A DNA stretch of 64,000 nt from NCBI RefSeq assembly GCF_005233875.1, contig NZ_SZPZ01000001.1, positions 124,001-188,000 of the forward strand, given 5' to 3'. The stretch is from Kribbella jiaozuonensis. GTDB lineage: Bacteria; Actinomycetota; Actinomycetes; Propionibacteriales; Kribbellaceae. Under the pieces are notes generated by a model, which did no database searches, was not told where the DNA came from, and worked only from the letters and a program-made list of their open reading frames with translations. The first letter of the stretch is position 1. Each line of letters opens with the position of its first letter. This document shows, in pieces, positions 51,922 through 61,132 of this stretch. Made by a program: the position numbers and the translations under genes.

Positions 51922-53378
51922 GCCAGGCTCTCGACGGGCTCCGGTTCGCGCCGGAACCAGGTCCACGGACGGACACTGATCACGATCATGGCCAGCGTCA
52001 GCCCGGCGTATACGAGCGCGCCGATGAACGCCGCGTGGACCCCATCGACCAGGACCTGACGCGGTACGACGGAGGTCGAGTTGCGGCTCGCCGTACCGAA
52101 GATCGTGACCAGGATGCCCAGGCCCAGTGCGCCGCCGACCTGCTGGACCACGTTCAGCATGCCGGACGCGGCGCCCGAGTCCTCCGGTGCGACACCGGAG
52201 ATGGCCCGGCCGACCAGCGGGATGAAGATCATTCCGGCGCCACCGCCGAACAGCAGCAGCGGACCGACCACGTCGTGCAGGTACGTGCTGTGCGCGTCCA
52301 GCCGGGTCAGCCACACCGTGCCCAGTGCGACCAGCGTCGAGCCGGACAGCATCAGCTTCGCGCCGTCGATCCGGGCGACCAGCCGCGGTACGACGCGCGA
52401 CGCGGTGAACAGCAGACCGGTCATCGGCAGGAAGGCCAGACCGGCAGCCAGCGGGCTGAGCGCGAGCACACCCTGCAGGTACTGGGTCAGGAAGAAGAAC
52501 ATCCCGAACATGGTCCCGACGACGAGCAGCATGGTCAGGTACGACGTCGACCGGGCGGCGGACTTGAACAGCCGCAGCGGCACGATCGGGTGACTGACCC
52601 GGCGCTCGATCAGCACGAACGAGACCAGCAGCACCACACCGACAGCGAACGCGGCCAGTACTTCGGCCGACGTCCAGCCGGCCTCGGCGACCCGGATGAA
52701 CCCGTAGACCAGCGACGTGATGCCGAGCGTCGAGGTGAGCGCACCGGCCACGTCGAACCGGCCGGTCTCCGGCTCGGTCTCGGTCAGTACCCGTCGTGCG
52801 GCGAAGACCAGTGCGATACCGATCGGGACGTTGACGAACAGGCCCCAACGCCAGGAAGCCCATTCGGTCAGCATGCCCCCGAGCACCAGGCCGACGCTGC
52901 CGCCACCGGACGACACCAGGCTGTAGTAGCCGAGCGCCTTCATCCGCTCCGGACCTTCGCGGTACGTGAGCATGAGCAGCGTCAGCGCAGCTGGAGCGGC
53001 GATGGCGCCGCCGATGCCCTGCAGTACGCGGGCGGCGAGCAGGAGCTCCGCGTTCGGGGCGAGACCGCCGAGCAGCGAGGCGAGCGTGAAGACACTGATA
53101 CCGGTGATGAACACCCGGCGACGGCCGAGCAGGTCACCGGCGCGGGCGCCGAGCAACAGCAGGCCGCCGAACGCGAGTGCATAGGCGTTCTGCACCCACG
53201 ACAGGCTGGAGGGGCTGAAGTGCAGGGCCTGCTGGATGTGCGGCATCGCGATGTTCACCACGGTGCCGTCGAGGATCACCATCAGCTGGGTGACCAGGAT
53301 GACTGCGAGAACTACCCCCGGCCGCCGAGCGGGCGTGCCGGATCTGGCGCCGGCCGGCGCCGCGGCTGTTGCCGACAT
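51885..53378 (-). CDS. MFS drug efflux pump, DHA2 (14-TMS) family
   Basis: A 497-residue transporter with 14 membrane helices. Motif C/D features: LDGTVVNIAMPHIQQAL and ARAGDLLGRRRVFITG; ARVLQGIGGAIAAPAAL. EmrB/QacA members export toxic cations or antibiotics by proton antiport. Start ATG 53378 after AAGGAG. Divergent from a TetR gene with a large dyad between, so almost surely repressed by that protein. Confidence 0.92.
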   Translation of the reverse strand: MSATAAAPAGARSGTPARRPGVVLAVILVTQLMVILDGTVVNIAMPHIQQALHFSPSSLSWVQNAYALAFGGLLLLGARAGDLLGRRRVFITGISVFTLASLLGGLAPNAELLLAARVLQGIGGAIAAPAALTLLMLTYREGPERMKALGYYSLVSSGGGSVGLVLGGMLTEWASWRWGLFVNVPIGIALVFAARRVLTETEPETGRFDVAGALTSTLGITSLVYGFIRVAEAGWTSAEVLAAFAVGVVLLVSFVLIERRVSHPIVPLRLFKSAARSTSYLTMLLVVGTMFGMFFFLTQYLQGVLALSPLAAGLAFLPMTGLLFTASRVVPRLVARIDGAKLMLSGSTLVALGTVWLTRLDAHSTYLHDVVGPLLLFGGGAGMIFIPLVGRAISGVAPEDSGAASGMLNVVQQVGGALGLGILVTIFGTASRNSTSVVPRQVLVDGVHAAFIGALVYAGLTLAMIVISVRPWTWFRREPEPVESLAQMEAAPSTTST

Positions 53379-53416
53379 ATTGCTCCTTACCCCGGAGGGG
53401 TTACAGTTGTGAGAGG

Positions 53417-53463
53417 AAAGCGGAGCGCTCCTCCGGATACGATACGGAGGCATCCTCCGCTTT
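53417..53463. promoter_or_regulatory. 47 bp dyad operator between the MFS and TetR genes
   Basis: AAAGCGGAG-N4-CCTCCG (53417-53435) is mirrored by CGGAGG-N4-CTCCGCTTT (53445-53463) around a GATACGATAC-like centre. Size and place fit a TetR dimer-pair site that controls both divergent genes. Confidence 0.65.
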
Positions 53464-53502
53464 GCAAGCGATATTCTGAGCGGACCCGTGCGAGGAGGCT
53501 GG

Positions 53503-54102
53503 ATGGCGCCGCAACCCCTGCCGTGTACGCGGCCGTCCCGTGCGGACGCGGCCCGGAACTACGACCGCCTGGTGACGGCCGCCCGGGAGACCTTCGCCGA
53601 GCACGGCACCGATACCTCGCTGGAGGAGATCGCCCGCCGCGCCGGAGTCGGCATCGGCACGCTGTACCGCCGGTTCCCGAGCCGGACCGCGCTGCTCGAG
53701 GCGGTCTACGTCGAGGAGATCCAGTCGGTCTGCGACCGGGCGTACGAGTTCGACCGGGAGCTGGAGCCGTTCGACGCGCTGGCCGCCTGGCTGCGTAGCT
53801 TCCTCGGGTACGGGCTGTCGAAGGGCACGCTGGCCGGCGAGCTGACGGTTGCTCTGGGCAAAGATTCGCCGTTCTTCAAGGCCTGCAAGGTCAACGTGCA
53901 GGACGCCGGGAAACTCCTGCTGGACAAGGCGAAGGCGGCCGGTGAGGTGCGGCAGGAGCTCGACCTGGCGGACGTGATGCGGCTGGTCGGCGGCATCAAC
54001 ATGGGTCGCGACATCGAGCCTGAGCAGGCGAACCGCCTGCTCGACATCGTGCTGTGTGGCCTCAGGCCCGCTGCCGCCTCAGCTGCTCCAGCGAAGGGTT
54101 AG
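53503..54102 (+). CDS. TetR-family transcriptional repressor
   Basis: A 199-residue TetR protein. The HTH is at about 20-65: AARETFAEHGTDTSLEEIARRAGVGIGTLYRRFPSR. The C-terminal ligand domain resembles the TetR_C_49/SbtR type. ATG 53503 has GAGGAGG upstream. It probably represses the MFS pump and itself through the 47 bp dyad. Its 3' end overlaps the epimerase gene by 41 bp. Confidence 0.9.
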   Translation: MAPQPLPCTRPSRADAARNYDRLVTAARETFAEHGTDTSLEEIARRAGVGIGTLYRRFPSRTALLEAVYVEEIQSVCDRAYEFDRELEPFDALAAWLRSFLGYGLSKGTLAGELTVALGKDSPFFKACKVNVQDAGKLLLDKAKAAGEVRQELDLADVMRLVGGINMGRDIEPEQANRLLDIVLCGLRPAAASAAPAKG

Positions 54103-54580
54103 TGGCGTCCCGCTCGGTGTAGCTGAGCTCCTGGATCGGCCACTCGATCGCCAACTCCGGATCGAAGAGGTCGACGGCCACCCGCTCCGGCGACCAGTGC
54201 TCGTTCACCAGGAAGTTGTACGTCGTGTGCGGCGTCAACGTGCAGAACGAGTTCCCGACGTCCCGCGGCACGAACAACGCGTCTGAAGTACCGAGCTCAA
54301 AAGTCTCCACCTGACCGAACGTCGCGTTGTCCCGCAGGTCGACGATCGCCGCGAACACCCGGCCGGACGACGGCGACAGGTACTTGTCCCACGGCTCCGC
54401 ATGGATGCCCCGGACGATCCCCGCCTCGGCGAAGTACGCGACGTTGTGCTGTACGACGTCCATCCCGAGCGCGGCGAGCTTCTCGCGGTGGAAGTTCTCC
54501 TTGAACCAGCCGTCGTCGTTGGGCTTCACCTCCAGCCCGATCCGCAGTACTCCGGGGATCGTCGTCTGCTCGACCTTCAC
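54062..54580 (-). CDS. rfbC: dTDP-4-dehydrorhamnose 3,5-epimerase-like cupin (RmlC family)
   Basis: A 172-residue cupin. WFKENFHREKLAALG and VVQHNVAYFAEAGIVRGIHAEPWDKYLSPSSG match RmlC with the catalytic His of RGIHAEPWDK; AAIVDLRDN and LFVPRDVGNSFCTL follow. No rmlA, B or D gene is adjacent, so it may serve another dTDP-sugar. Start coupled to the preceding DUF2786 gene (ATGA at 54577-54580). Confidence 0.85.
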   Translation of the reverse strand: MKVEQTTIPGVLRIGLEVKPNDDGWFKENFHREKLAALGMDVVQHNVAYFAEAGIVRGIHAEPWDKYLSPSSGRVFAAIVDLRDNATFGQVETFELGTSDALFVPRDVGNSFCTLTPHTTYNFLVNEHWSPERVAVDLFDPELAIEWPIQELSYTERDATNPSLEQLRRQRA

Positions 54581-55803
54581 CGGCGCACCTGCCGGCGGCC
54601 CTCGAGCTGAGCCTGGTCAGCCGCTGTCAGACCCGCGTGCCAGCCGGCGCCGTTGGTGATGCGCGTCCGCCGGGTCGTCGTGTTCGGGAACAGCTGCGCG
54701 AACAACGCGTCCACCTGCTCCTCCCGCTTCGCCAGCACCGGCAGCAGCCGGCCCGCATCCGCTTCGGGTACGGCGGCCTGGGTCGCCGCGGCAGTCTGCT
54801 CTAACCGCTCGCCGATCCGCAGCGCATAGGCCATCAGGAACGACTGCCGGAACGACCGCGTCCTGGACTCACCCCGATGGCCGATGTGCTTGCCAGCGGC
54901 AATCATCGCGCGGTTCGCCTGCACCAGCAGCGACGTACTGAGGATCTCGGTGTGCTGCAGATCCACCTCAGCGCCGACGATGGTGACCACCGCCAGCTCG
55001 TCGATCACGACCGTCCGGCACCGGTTCGCCGACGCGACCGCTCCGACCAGTTGCGCCTTGGCCGAGACGTACGGCGTCTCGACCCAGAGCCGCCGCCCCG
55101 CGGAGTCATCCGGGATCTCCACGTCCGCCTCGACCAGCGCACTGTCCAGCGAGAACTTCGCCATCAGCTCCTGCGCCTTCCCCGACAGCGCCTCCGCCTC
55201 CTCCGGGAACTCGGTCGCCTCCGCCTTCGCCAGCAGTCCACGGATCCGCGCCAGCATCTTCCCGTTCGCCGGTACGACGTGATGCTCTCGCCGGACCGTC
55301 GTACCAGGAAGCGGAAAGAGGCGAGCCAGGACCGGGAGCGTCTGCAGGAATCCGGCCAGGGAGAGGGCGTGATGCAAGGTGAGGTAGCGGCCCACCCGTG
55401 CACCGGCGGCCCACGCGGTCAGGCTCGGCTTGGTGAAGGGCTGCGGCACGCCGAGGTCAGTCAGTTGTTCGAGCCAGCGGGAGTCGATCGTCGAAGCCTT
55501 GTAGCCCACGTGTTCAGCGGAGATCGCGGTCAGCAGCAGCGGCTCGACGCCGGCGTCCAGAGTGCGGCGGCCGTGCTGGACGACGTCGGCAGGCGCCCAG
55601 CCGCGCTCCCACGTGGTGCGCAGCAGACCGGTCAGGAACGCCTGCACGCAACGATCCACCTGCGCCTGGTCGCGCTCGTCGTACGCACCCAGGCGGGCCA
55701 GGTGTTCGTCGGCGCGATCGTCGCGCACCGCCACAGCAGCAGCCGTGATCGGTAACAATCGCAGGATTTCCTCGTCACTCACGTCGTCGAGTCTGACACT
55801 CAC
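54577..55803 (-). CDS. DUF2786-domain protein
   Basis: A 408-residue cytoplasmic protein. The DUF2786 motif is ANGKMLARIRGLLAKAEATEFPEEAEALSGKAQELMAKFSLD (about 195-235, read in parts). The C-terminal half shows ANRAMIAAGKHIGHRGESRTRSFRQSFLMAYALRIGERL. GTG 55803 with AGGA upstream is preferred to GTG 55782. Function unknown in the literature I know. Coupled with the epimerase gene, probably without functional link. Confidence 0.8.
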   Translation of the reverse strand: MSVRLDDVSDEEILRLLPITAAAVAVRDDRADEHLARLGAYDERDQAQVDRCVQAFLTGLLRTTWERGWAPADVVQHGRRTLDAGVEPLLLTAISAEHVGYKASTIDSRWLEQLTDLGVPQPFTKPSLTAWAAGARVGRYLTLHHALSLAGFLQTLPVLARLFPLPGTTVRREHHVVPANGKMLARIRGLLAKAEATEFPEEAEALSGKAQELMAKFSLDSALVEADVEIPDDSAGRRLWVETPYVSAKAQLVGAVASANRCRTVVIDELAVVTIVGAEVDLQHTEILSTSLLVQANRAMIAAGKHIGHRGESRTRSFRQSFLMAYALRIGERLEQTAAATQAAVPEADAGRLLPVLAKREEQVDALFAQLFPNTTTRRTRITNGAGWHAGLTAADQAQLEGRRQVRR

Positions 55804-55936
55804 CGAAGTTCCTGCCCAAACGGGAATCGTTCCCCTTGTGGACAAACCCCGTGACTCTGCAGGCTGCCCGAAAGGACGCTGACGCAGCGGAGCCGGGCAC
55901 CTAGCCTGGCGGCAACACATCGGGGAGGGGACTGTA

Positions 55937-57325
55937 ATGACGCAGACTGTGGGGGAACTGCGCGCGGCGGTGAGCGGAGCCGTGTTCGCACCGGAAGATG
56001 ACGGGTACGACACGGCGCGCCGGCTGTGGAACGCGGAGCACGTCCGGGAGCCGGCGCTGATCGCCCAGGTTCATTCGGCCGAGGACGTGCAGGCAGCCGT
56101 TCGGTACGCGGTGGCCGAGGGGCTGGAGATCGCCGTACGCGGCGGTGGGCACAGCATTGCCGGACTGTCGTCGGTCGACGGCGGGCTGATGATCGACCTG
56201 AGCCAGCTGAACCAGGTCACGGTCGATCCCGAGGCGCGGCGTGCTCGCGTCGGCGGCGGTGCGCTGCTGCGGGATCTGGATGCTGCCACGCAGGAGCACG
56301 GCCTCGCCGTACCGGCCGGGCTGATCGGTCACACCGGAGTCGGCGGGCTCACGCTCGGCGGCGGCATGGGCTGGCTGACCCGGATGCACGGGCTCACCAT
56401 CGACAACCTGGAGTCGGTCCAGCTGGTCACCGCGGACGGCAGCATCGTGCGCGCCGCGGAGGACGAGAACGCCGACCTGTTCTGGGCTGTGCGCGGTGGC
56501 GGCGGCAACTTCGGCGTGGTCACCGAGTTCGAGTTCCGGCTGCACGTGGCCGGGCCGATCGTGAACTTCGGCCTGGCGTTCTGGGGGCAGGACCAGGGCG
56601 CGGAGCTGCTCCGGGCGGCCCGCGAGGTGATTCCGACGCTGCCGCGTGAGGTCAACGTGGTGATCGCCGCGCTGAACGCGCCGCCGGCGCCGTTCGTCCC
56701 GGAGGAGCACCACTTCAAGCCAGGGTTCGCTCTGGTGGTCGTCGGCTTCGGATCGCCCGAACAGCACGCGGAGGCAGTCGCTCGGCTGCAGTCGATACCG
56801 CCGCTGTTCCAGATCGTCACGCCGATGCCGTACGTCGCCGTACAGCAGCTGCTCGACGAGGCGAACGGCCCGGGCATGTACCACTACGAGAAGGGCGCGT
56901 ACCTCGAGACACTGTCCGACGGGGCGATCGACGTCTACACGTCACAACAGCTGAACAAGACGTCGCCGATGTCGGCCGCCATGATCTACCACCTCGACCA
57001 GGGCTACCTCGAGACCGCGGACGACGCCACCGCGTTCGGCGGGCAGCGGACCGAGCGCTATGCGATGTTCGTCATCGCAACCGCGCCGGTTCCGGAAGCC
57101 CTGGAGCCGGAGCGTGCCTGGGTCCGAGGGTTCTGGGACGCCATCCAGCCGTATGCGATCAACATCGGCAGCTACGTGAACGGTATGGCCGAGCCGGACG
57201 CGGCCCGGATCCAGGCGTCGTACGGCGACAAGTACGCCCGGCTGGTCGAGCTCAAGCGGAAGTACGACCCGGACAACGTGTTCCGCCGGAACCAGAACAT
57301 CAATCCAGCGGCAACTGGTAGCTGA
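55937..57325 (+). CDS. FAD-linked oxidoreductase (berberine-bridge-enzyme-like)
   Basis: A 462-residue PCMH-type flavoprotein. RGGGHSIAGLSSVDGGLMIDL has the His that binds FAD covalently; GHTGVGGLTLGGGMGWLTR lacks the second Cys of bicovalent members. The BBE tail KRKYDPDNVFRRNQNI is complete. Oxidises sugars or secondary metabolites. GGGGAGGGG precedes the ATG. End overlaps the double GNAT gene by 26 bp. Confidence 0.9.
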   Translation: MTQTVGELRAAVSGAVFAPEDDGYDTARRLWNAEHVREPALIAQVHSAEDVQAAVRYAVAEGLEIAVRGGGHSIAGLSSVDGGLMIDLSQLNQVTVDPEARRARVGGGALLRDLDAATQEHGLAVPAGLIGHTGVGGLTLGGGMGWLTRMHGLTIDNLESVQLVTADGSIVRAAEDENADLFWAVRGGGGNFGVVTEFEFRLHVAGPIVNFGLAFWGQDQGAELLRAAREVIPTLPREVNVVIAALNAPPAPFVPEEHHFKPGFALVVVGFGSPEQHAEAVARLQSIPPLFQIVTPMPYVAVQQLLDEANGPGMYHYEKGAYLETLSDGAIDVYTSQQLNKTSPMSAAMIYHLDQGYLETADDATAFGGQRTERYAMFVIATAPVPEALEPERAWVRGFWDAIQPYAINIGSYVNGMAEPDAARIQASYGDKYARLVELKRKYDPDNVFRRNQNINPAATGS

Positions 57326-58271
57326 TGAACTTCTTGTGAGTGACGAAGCCGAGGCCCTCGTACAGGCCGAGGGCTCCGGTGGGGTTGTCGGCGTCGACGC
57401 CGAGCGCAGCCCGCTGGTATCCGGCCTCCGCGGCCTTGGCGAGCACCTTCGCCAGGGCCGCGCGGGCCAGTCCACGGCCACGGTAGGCACGACGGGTGCC
57501 GACCTGGCCGATGTACAGCTCGCGGACCCCGGTCACCTCGGTGTCGGCTTCCCACTCGTAGCCGTTGACGTACGCCGCGACGGTGTCGCCGTCGAGAACG
57601 CAGTACGACTGCGCGCCGCGGAACGCCCGTGATCCGACGTTCCGGGCTCGCCACGCGTCCGTGGTGGGCGGCGTCCAGCCCCAGTGGTCGGAGAAGGCCT
57701 CGAAGTGGGCCAGCCGCAGCGCCTCCTCGTACGACGTGTCGTACGCCCTGAGCCGCAGCCCGTCCGGCACCGGCGCGGGCGGTACCGGCTGGTCCAGCGG
57801 CCGGCGCATGTCGAAGAAGTAGCGCGCCTCCTCGAACCCGAGGTTGCGCAGCAGTCGGTCCGCCCCGGCATTGGTGCTGCTTGCACCCGCGCCGACCAGA
57901 CCGGGGTACTCCGGATGGGCGGTCGTGTGCAGCTCGCCGGCGCGCTGGATCAGCCAGCGCATCAGCGTCGTGCCGAGGCCCTTCCGGCGCCACTCCGGGT
58001 CGATGGTGCCCTCGGTGTTGACCCGGTCCACGTCGACGACGTTGGCCCTGACGTGTGCGATGCCGTAGCCGATCATCCGGTCGCCGGACCACAGGCCGAT
58101 GGTGTCCTTGGCCAGATCCAGGTGCGGCAGCTCCAGCTCCTCGGCGAGGTCCTCGGCGCCGAAGTTCTCGCCGTCCTCGTCTGCCCTCTCCTTGGCGGCC
58201 ATCAGCTCCGCCCACGCCTCCACGTCACCCTTGTCGATCGGGCGCGCCTGGATCCCCTCCGGCCAGTTCAT
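57300..58271 (-). CDS. Tandem GNAT acetyltransferase (MshD-like)
   Basis: A 323-residue protein with two GNAT domains: about 5-150 (TIDPEWRRKGLGTTLMRWLIQ) and 165-323 (GTRRAYRGRGLARAALAKVLAKA, then NPTGALGLYEGLGFV). The layout is that of mycothiol synthase, but similar tandem GNATs of unknown substrate are common in actinobacteria and I would not call it MshD. ATG 58271 is chosen; 58301 is possible. Confidence 0.8.
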   Translation of the reverse strand: MNWPEGIQARPIDKGDVEAWAELMAAKERADEDGENFGAEDLAEELELPHLDLAKDTIGLWSGDRMIGYGIAHVRANVVDVDRVNTEGTIDPEWRRKGLGTTLMRWLIQRAGELHTTAHPEYPGLVGAGASSTNAGADRLLRNLGFEEARYFFDMRRPLDQPVPPAPVPDGLRLRAYDTSYEEALRLAHFEAFSDHWGWTPPTTDAWRARNVGSRAFRGAQSYCVLDGDTVAAYVNGYEWEADTEVTGVRELYIGQVGTRRAYRGRGLARAALAKVLAKAAEAGYQRAALGVDADNPTGALGLYEGLGFVTHKKFISYQLPLD

Positions 58272-58311
58272 GGGACGAAGGTACGGCGTCCATGGTGCCA
58301 AGGCACGTCAA

Positions 58312-59340
58312 TTAGCTCAGCTGTTCGGCGAGCCATCGCACTGCCATCGGATAGCGGTACTCGATGCCGCCGTGGGTGCCCTCGAACAGCTCGAAGTGCA
58401 TCCGCCCGTCCGGCAGACCAGCCTGCTGCGCGGCCCGGTGGAACGCGGTCGCGCCCAGGTCGAGGTAGTACTCGTCCTGCTTGCCCGCGTCGATCCACAC
58501 CGCCCGCAGTGAGAGCAGCGCCTCGGCGTACTGCGGTTCCTTGACCATCTCCACCGGGTCCCGCGACAGCCAGCGCGCCCAGACCTCTGGGACGATCGAG
58601 CCCAGGTCGTCGAACGGCAGCAGTACGGTGCCGTCGGGCTCAGCGGAGTACGCCGACGCGTAGCCGTACATCTCCAGCAGATGCAGGTCCTCGTTCGTCG
58701 TACGACCGGTCCGGGTGGCCAGCGCCTCGAAGTACTTCTCGTAGCTGCCGTCGTACTTGTCCCGCAGCGTCCGCGCGCGCTCCGGGAACTCCGGCCGGTA
58801 GCAGACGTCGAAGAGCGCGTCACCGGCGTGGGTAGCGAGTGCGCCGAACACATCCGGCCGCAGCAACGGCATCACCATCGCCGTGTACCCGCCACTCGAT
58901 TTGCCGGTCACAGCGCGGTGATCGCGGTCGGGAATGGTCCGGTACGTCGCGTCGATCCACGGCACGATCTCGTCGCACAGGTACGACTGGTACTGCCCGG
59001 TGCCGGGCGAGTCGAGACACTGGCTGCCGCCGTACTTCGTCCAGGAGTCGACGAACACCACTACTGCCCGCGGCACGGTCTCGTCCGAGAACATCGCGTC
59101 CAGGAGCTCCGGGTACGGCTGGCGGAACGGAGTCCGGTTGAACCACATCCCGACGTGACCGGTGTACCCCATCGTCACGTAGATCGACGGGTAGCGGTCC
59201 TCCGAGTCGTCGTACCCCGGCGGCAGGTAGACCAGCACCGGACGCTCGTGCGGATCGCCGAGTGGGTTGCCACGGAGCAGTTCGCTGGTGAACGTCAGTT
59301 GGTCCAAGCGTCCGTTGAGTTCGGCCGACCAGGGCAGCAT
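58312..59340 (-). CDS. Putative esterase (EstD/enterochelin-esterase-like)
   Basis: A 342-residue alpha/beta-hydrolase. VLVYLPPGYDDSEDRYPSIY and the elbow AVTGKSSGGYTAM with Ser nucleophile are typical of the esterase family PF00756; FEGTHGGIEYRYP gives the His. No signal peptide. Start after GGAGGTACGG. 16 bp from the argS stop, same strand. Confidence 0.85.
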   Translation of the reverse strand: MLPWSAELNGRLDQLTFTSELLRGNPLGDPHERPVLVYLPPGYDDSEDRYPSIYVTMGYTGHVGMWFNRTPFRQPYPELLDAMFSDETVPRAVVVFVDSWTKYGGSQCLDSPGTGQYQSYLCDEIVPWIDATYRTIPDRDHRAVTGKSSGGYTAMVMPLLRPDVFGALATHAGDALFDVCYRPEFPERARTLRDKYDGSYEKYFEALATRTGRTTNEDLHLLEMYGYASAYSAEPDGTVLLPFDDLGSIVPEVWARWLSRDPVEMVKEPQYAEALLSLRAVWIDAGKQDEYYLDLGATAFHRAAQQAGLPDGRMHFELFEGTHGGIEYRYPMAVRWLAEQLS

Positions 59341-59356
59341 CCGTACCTCCGATGAG

Positions 59357-61015
59357 TCACATCGCGTCAGGGGCCTCGATACCGAGCAGGCCGAGTCCAT
59401 CCTGCAACACGTTGCGGGTTGCGGTGCAGAGGGCGATCCGGCTTGCTCTGGTCGCGCCCTCGCTGCCGAGAACCGGGCACTGCTCGTAGAAGGTGGAGAG
59501 GGCGGACGCGACGTCGTACAGATAGGTGCAGAGCCGGTGCGGCTGGAGGGTCTCGGCGACCTGTGCGACGGCGGCGGCGAAGCCGGTGAGGAGGAGGGCC
59601 AGCCGCTGCTCGGCCGGGTCCTTGAGCTCGGTGACCTCTGTTGACGCGTCTGCCTTGGACAGGAGTCTGGTCAGCCGCGCGTGCGCGTACTGCAGGTACG
59701 GTCCGGTGTTGCCGGTCATCGCGACCATCCGGTCCAGGTCGAAGACGTAGTCATTGCCCCGGTCGCTCGACAAGTCGGCGTACTTGACCGCGCCGATCCC
59801 GACTGCCCGCGCGGTAGCTTCCCCGCTGACGCTCGCTTTTGCTATAGCACTCTCCAGTAGGTCGACGAGCTTGACCGTCCCGCCTTCTCTTGTTTTGAAG
59901 GGCTTTCCGTTCGGCCCGAGCACCGTTCCGAACGACACGTGCTCGGCCGGTACGTCGGCCGGCAGCCATCCCGCGGTCCGCGCCAGGGTGAAGATCATGT
60001 CGAAGTGCAGTGCCTGCCGGTGGTCCACGACGTAGACGATCCGGTCGGCGTGGAGAGTGCTGACCCGGTGTCGTACTGCGGCCAGGTCTGTTGCGCTGTA
60101 GCCGAAGCCGCCGTCGGACTTCCGGACGATCACCGGGAGCGGACTGCCGTCGCGGCCGAGGAATCCGGGCAGGAAAGCGCACATTGCACCCTCGGACTCG
60201 GTCAGGAGGCCTTGCCCATCCAGCTCGGCCACTACCTGTGGCAGGTCGTCGTTGTAGGCGCTTTCGCCCACCACGTCTGCTCTGGCGAGTTTCGAGCCGA
60301 GCAGGGCGTAGACCTTGTCGAAGTCGTCCAGCGAGACGTCGACCATGTGTTGCCAACTCGCCCGCGTCTCCGGATCGCCGGACTGCAGTTTGACGACCCT
60401 TAGTCTGGCCTTGTCGGCGAAGTTGCTATCAGCATCGAAATGCTTCCGGCTCCGCTCGTACAGGTGCTGCAATCCCTCCAGATCAAGGGATTCCGCCGTA
60501 CCGCCCTCCTCGAGCAGCTGCTCGATCATCATCCCGTACTGCGTGCCCCAGTCGCCGACATGGTTCTGCCGGATCACGTCGTACCCGACGTACTGCAGCA
60601 CGTTGCACAACGCGTCGCCGATCACCGTCGACCGGAGATGGCCGACGTGCATCTGCTTTGCGACGTTCGGCTGCGAGTAGTCGACGACGACCCGTTGGCC
60701 GTTGCTGGCAAAGGTTTCCGGCTCGTTGACTGCCTTGGCGAGTGTCGCCGGCAGCAGTGTCAGATTGATGAACCCCGGGCCGGCGATGGACGGCTGCTCG
60801 CAGAGGTCGTCTATGTGGAGTTCTGCGATCAGGCGCGCGGCGACCTCCCGCGGCGGCAGGCCTTGGGCGTTGCCGATTCTGAGCGCGAGATTGCTCTGGT
60901 AGTGGCCGAACTCGGGCTTGGTCGCCGCCCGCAGCTCCGGGTCGTACGGCGTACCGAACGCAGCCTCGGCGGCAGCGGACAATCTGGAGGCAAGGACAGG
61001 CAGAACTGCGGACAT
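59357..61015 (-). CDS. argS: Arginyl-tRNA synthetase
   Basis: A 552-residue class I synthetase. SQPNVAKQMHVGHLRSTVIGD has the HIGH box as HVGH; FKTREGGTVKLVDLL stands in place of KMSKS, as in the enterobacterial type, whereas many actinobacterial ArgS have a clear KMSKR; so this may be a second or transferred copy. The anticodon-binding DALR domain ends the protein. A short Arg-rich frame lies 44 bp upstream (61060-61131). Confidence 0.93.
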   Translation of the reverse strand: MSAVLPVLASRLSAAAEAAFGTPYDPELRAATKPEFGHYQSNLALRIGNAQGLPPREVAARLIAELHIDDLCEQPSIAGPGFINLTLLPATLAKAVNEPETFASNGQRVVVDYSQPNVAKQMHVGHLRSTVIGDALCNVLQYVGYDVIRQNHVGDWGTQYGMMIEQLLEEGGTAESLDLEGLQHLYERSRKHFDADSNFADKARLRVVKLQSGDPETRASWQHMVDVSLDDFDKVYALLGSKLARADVVGESAYNDDLPQVVAELDGQGLLTESEGAMCAFLPGFLGRDGSPLPVIVRKSDGGFGYSATDLAAVRHRVSTLHADRIVYVVDHRQALHFDMIFTLARTAGWLPADVPAEHVSFGTVLGPNGKPFKTREGGTVKLVDLLESAIAKASVSGEATARAVGIGAVKYADLSSDRGNDYVFDLDRMVAMTGNTGPYLQYAHARLTRLLSKADASTEVTELKDPAEQRLALLLTGFAAAVAQVAETLQPHRLCTYLYDVASALSTFYEQCPVLGSEGATRASRIALCTATRNVLQDGLGLLGIEAPDAM

Positions 61016-61059
61016 AACGGGGTCCTTCGAAAAGACGCGACTGGAACAGGCTGGGGTGT

Positions 61060-61131
61060 TCAGACAGTGCGTCGTCGTCGCAGGCTGAAGCTCACGCGCG
61101 CGGCGTGGATGGGCTTCAGGCTGATCGACAT
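61060..61131 (-). CDS. Candidate arginine-rich leader peptide of argS
   Basis: A 23-codon frame from ATG 61131 to TGA 61060, ending SLRRRRTV. The four Arg codons are CGA CGA CGA CGC in a row, three of them the rare CGA. The frame begins one base after the stop of the TagF-like gene and ends 44 bp before argS. The mRNA just before the Arg run can fold: CTGAAGC pairs with GCTTCAG, with CACGC/GCGTG inside. This is the form of a ribosome-stalling attenuator sensing charged tRNA-Arg. No strong ribosome site is seen. Confidence 0.45.
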   Translation of the reverse strand: MSISLKPIHAARVSFSLRRRRTV

Positions 61132-61132
61132 G

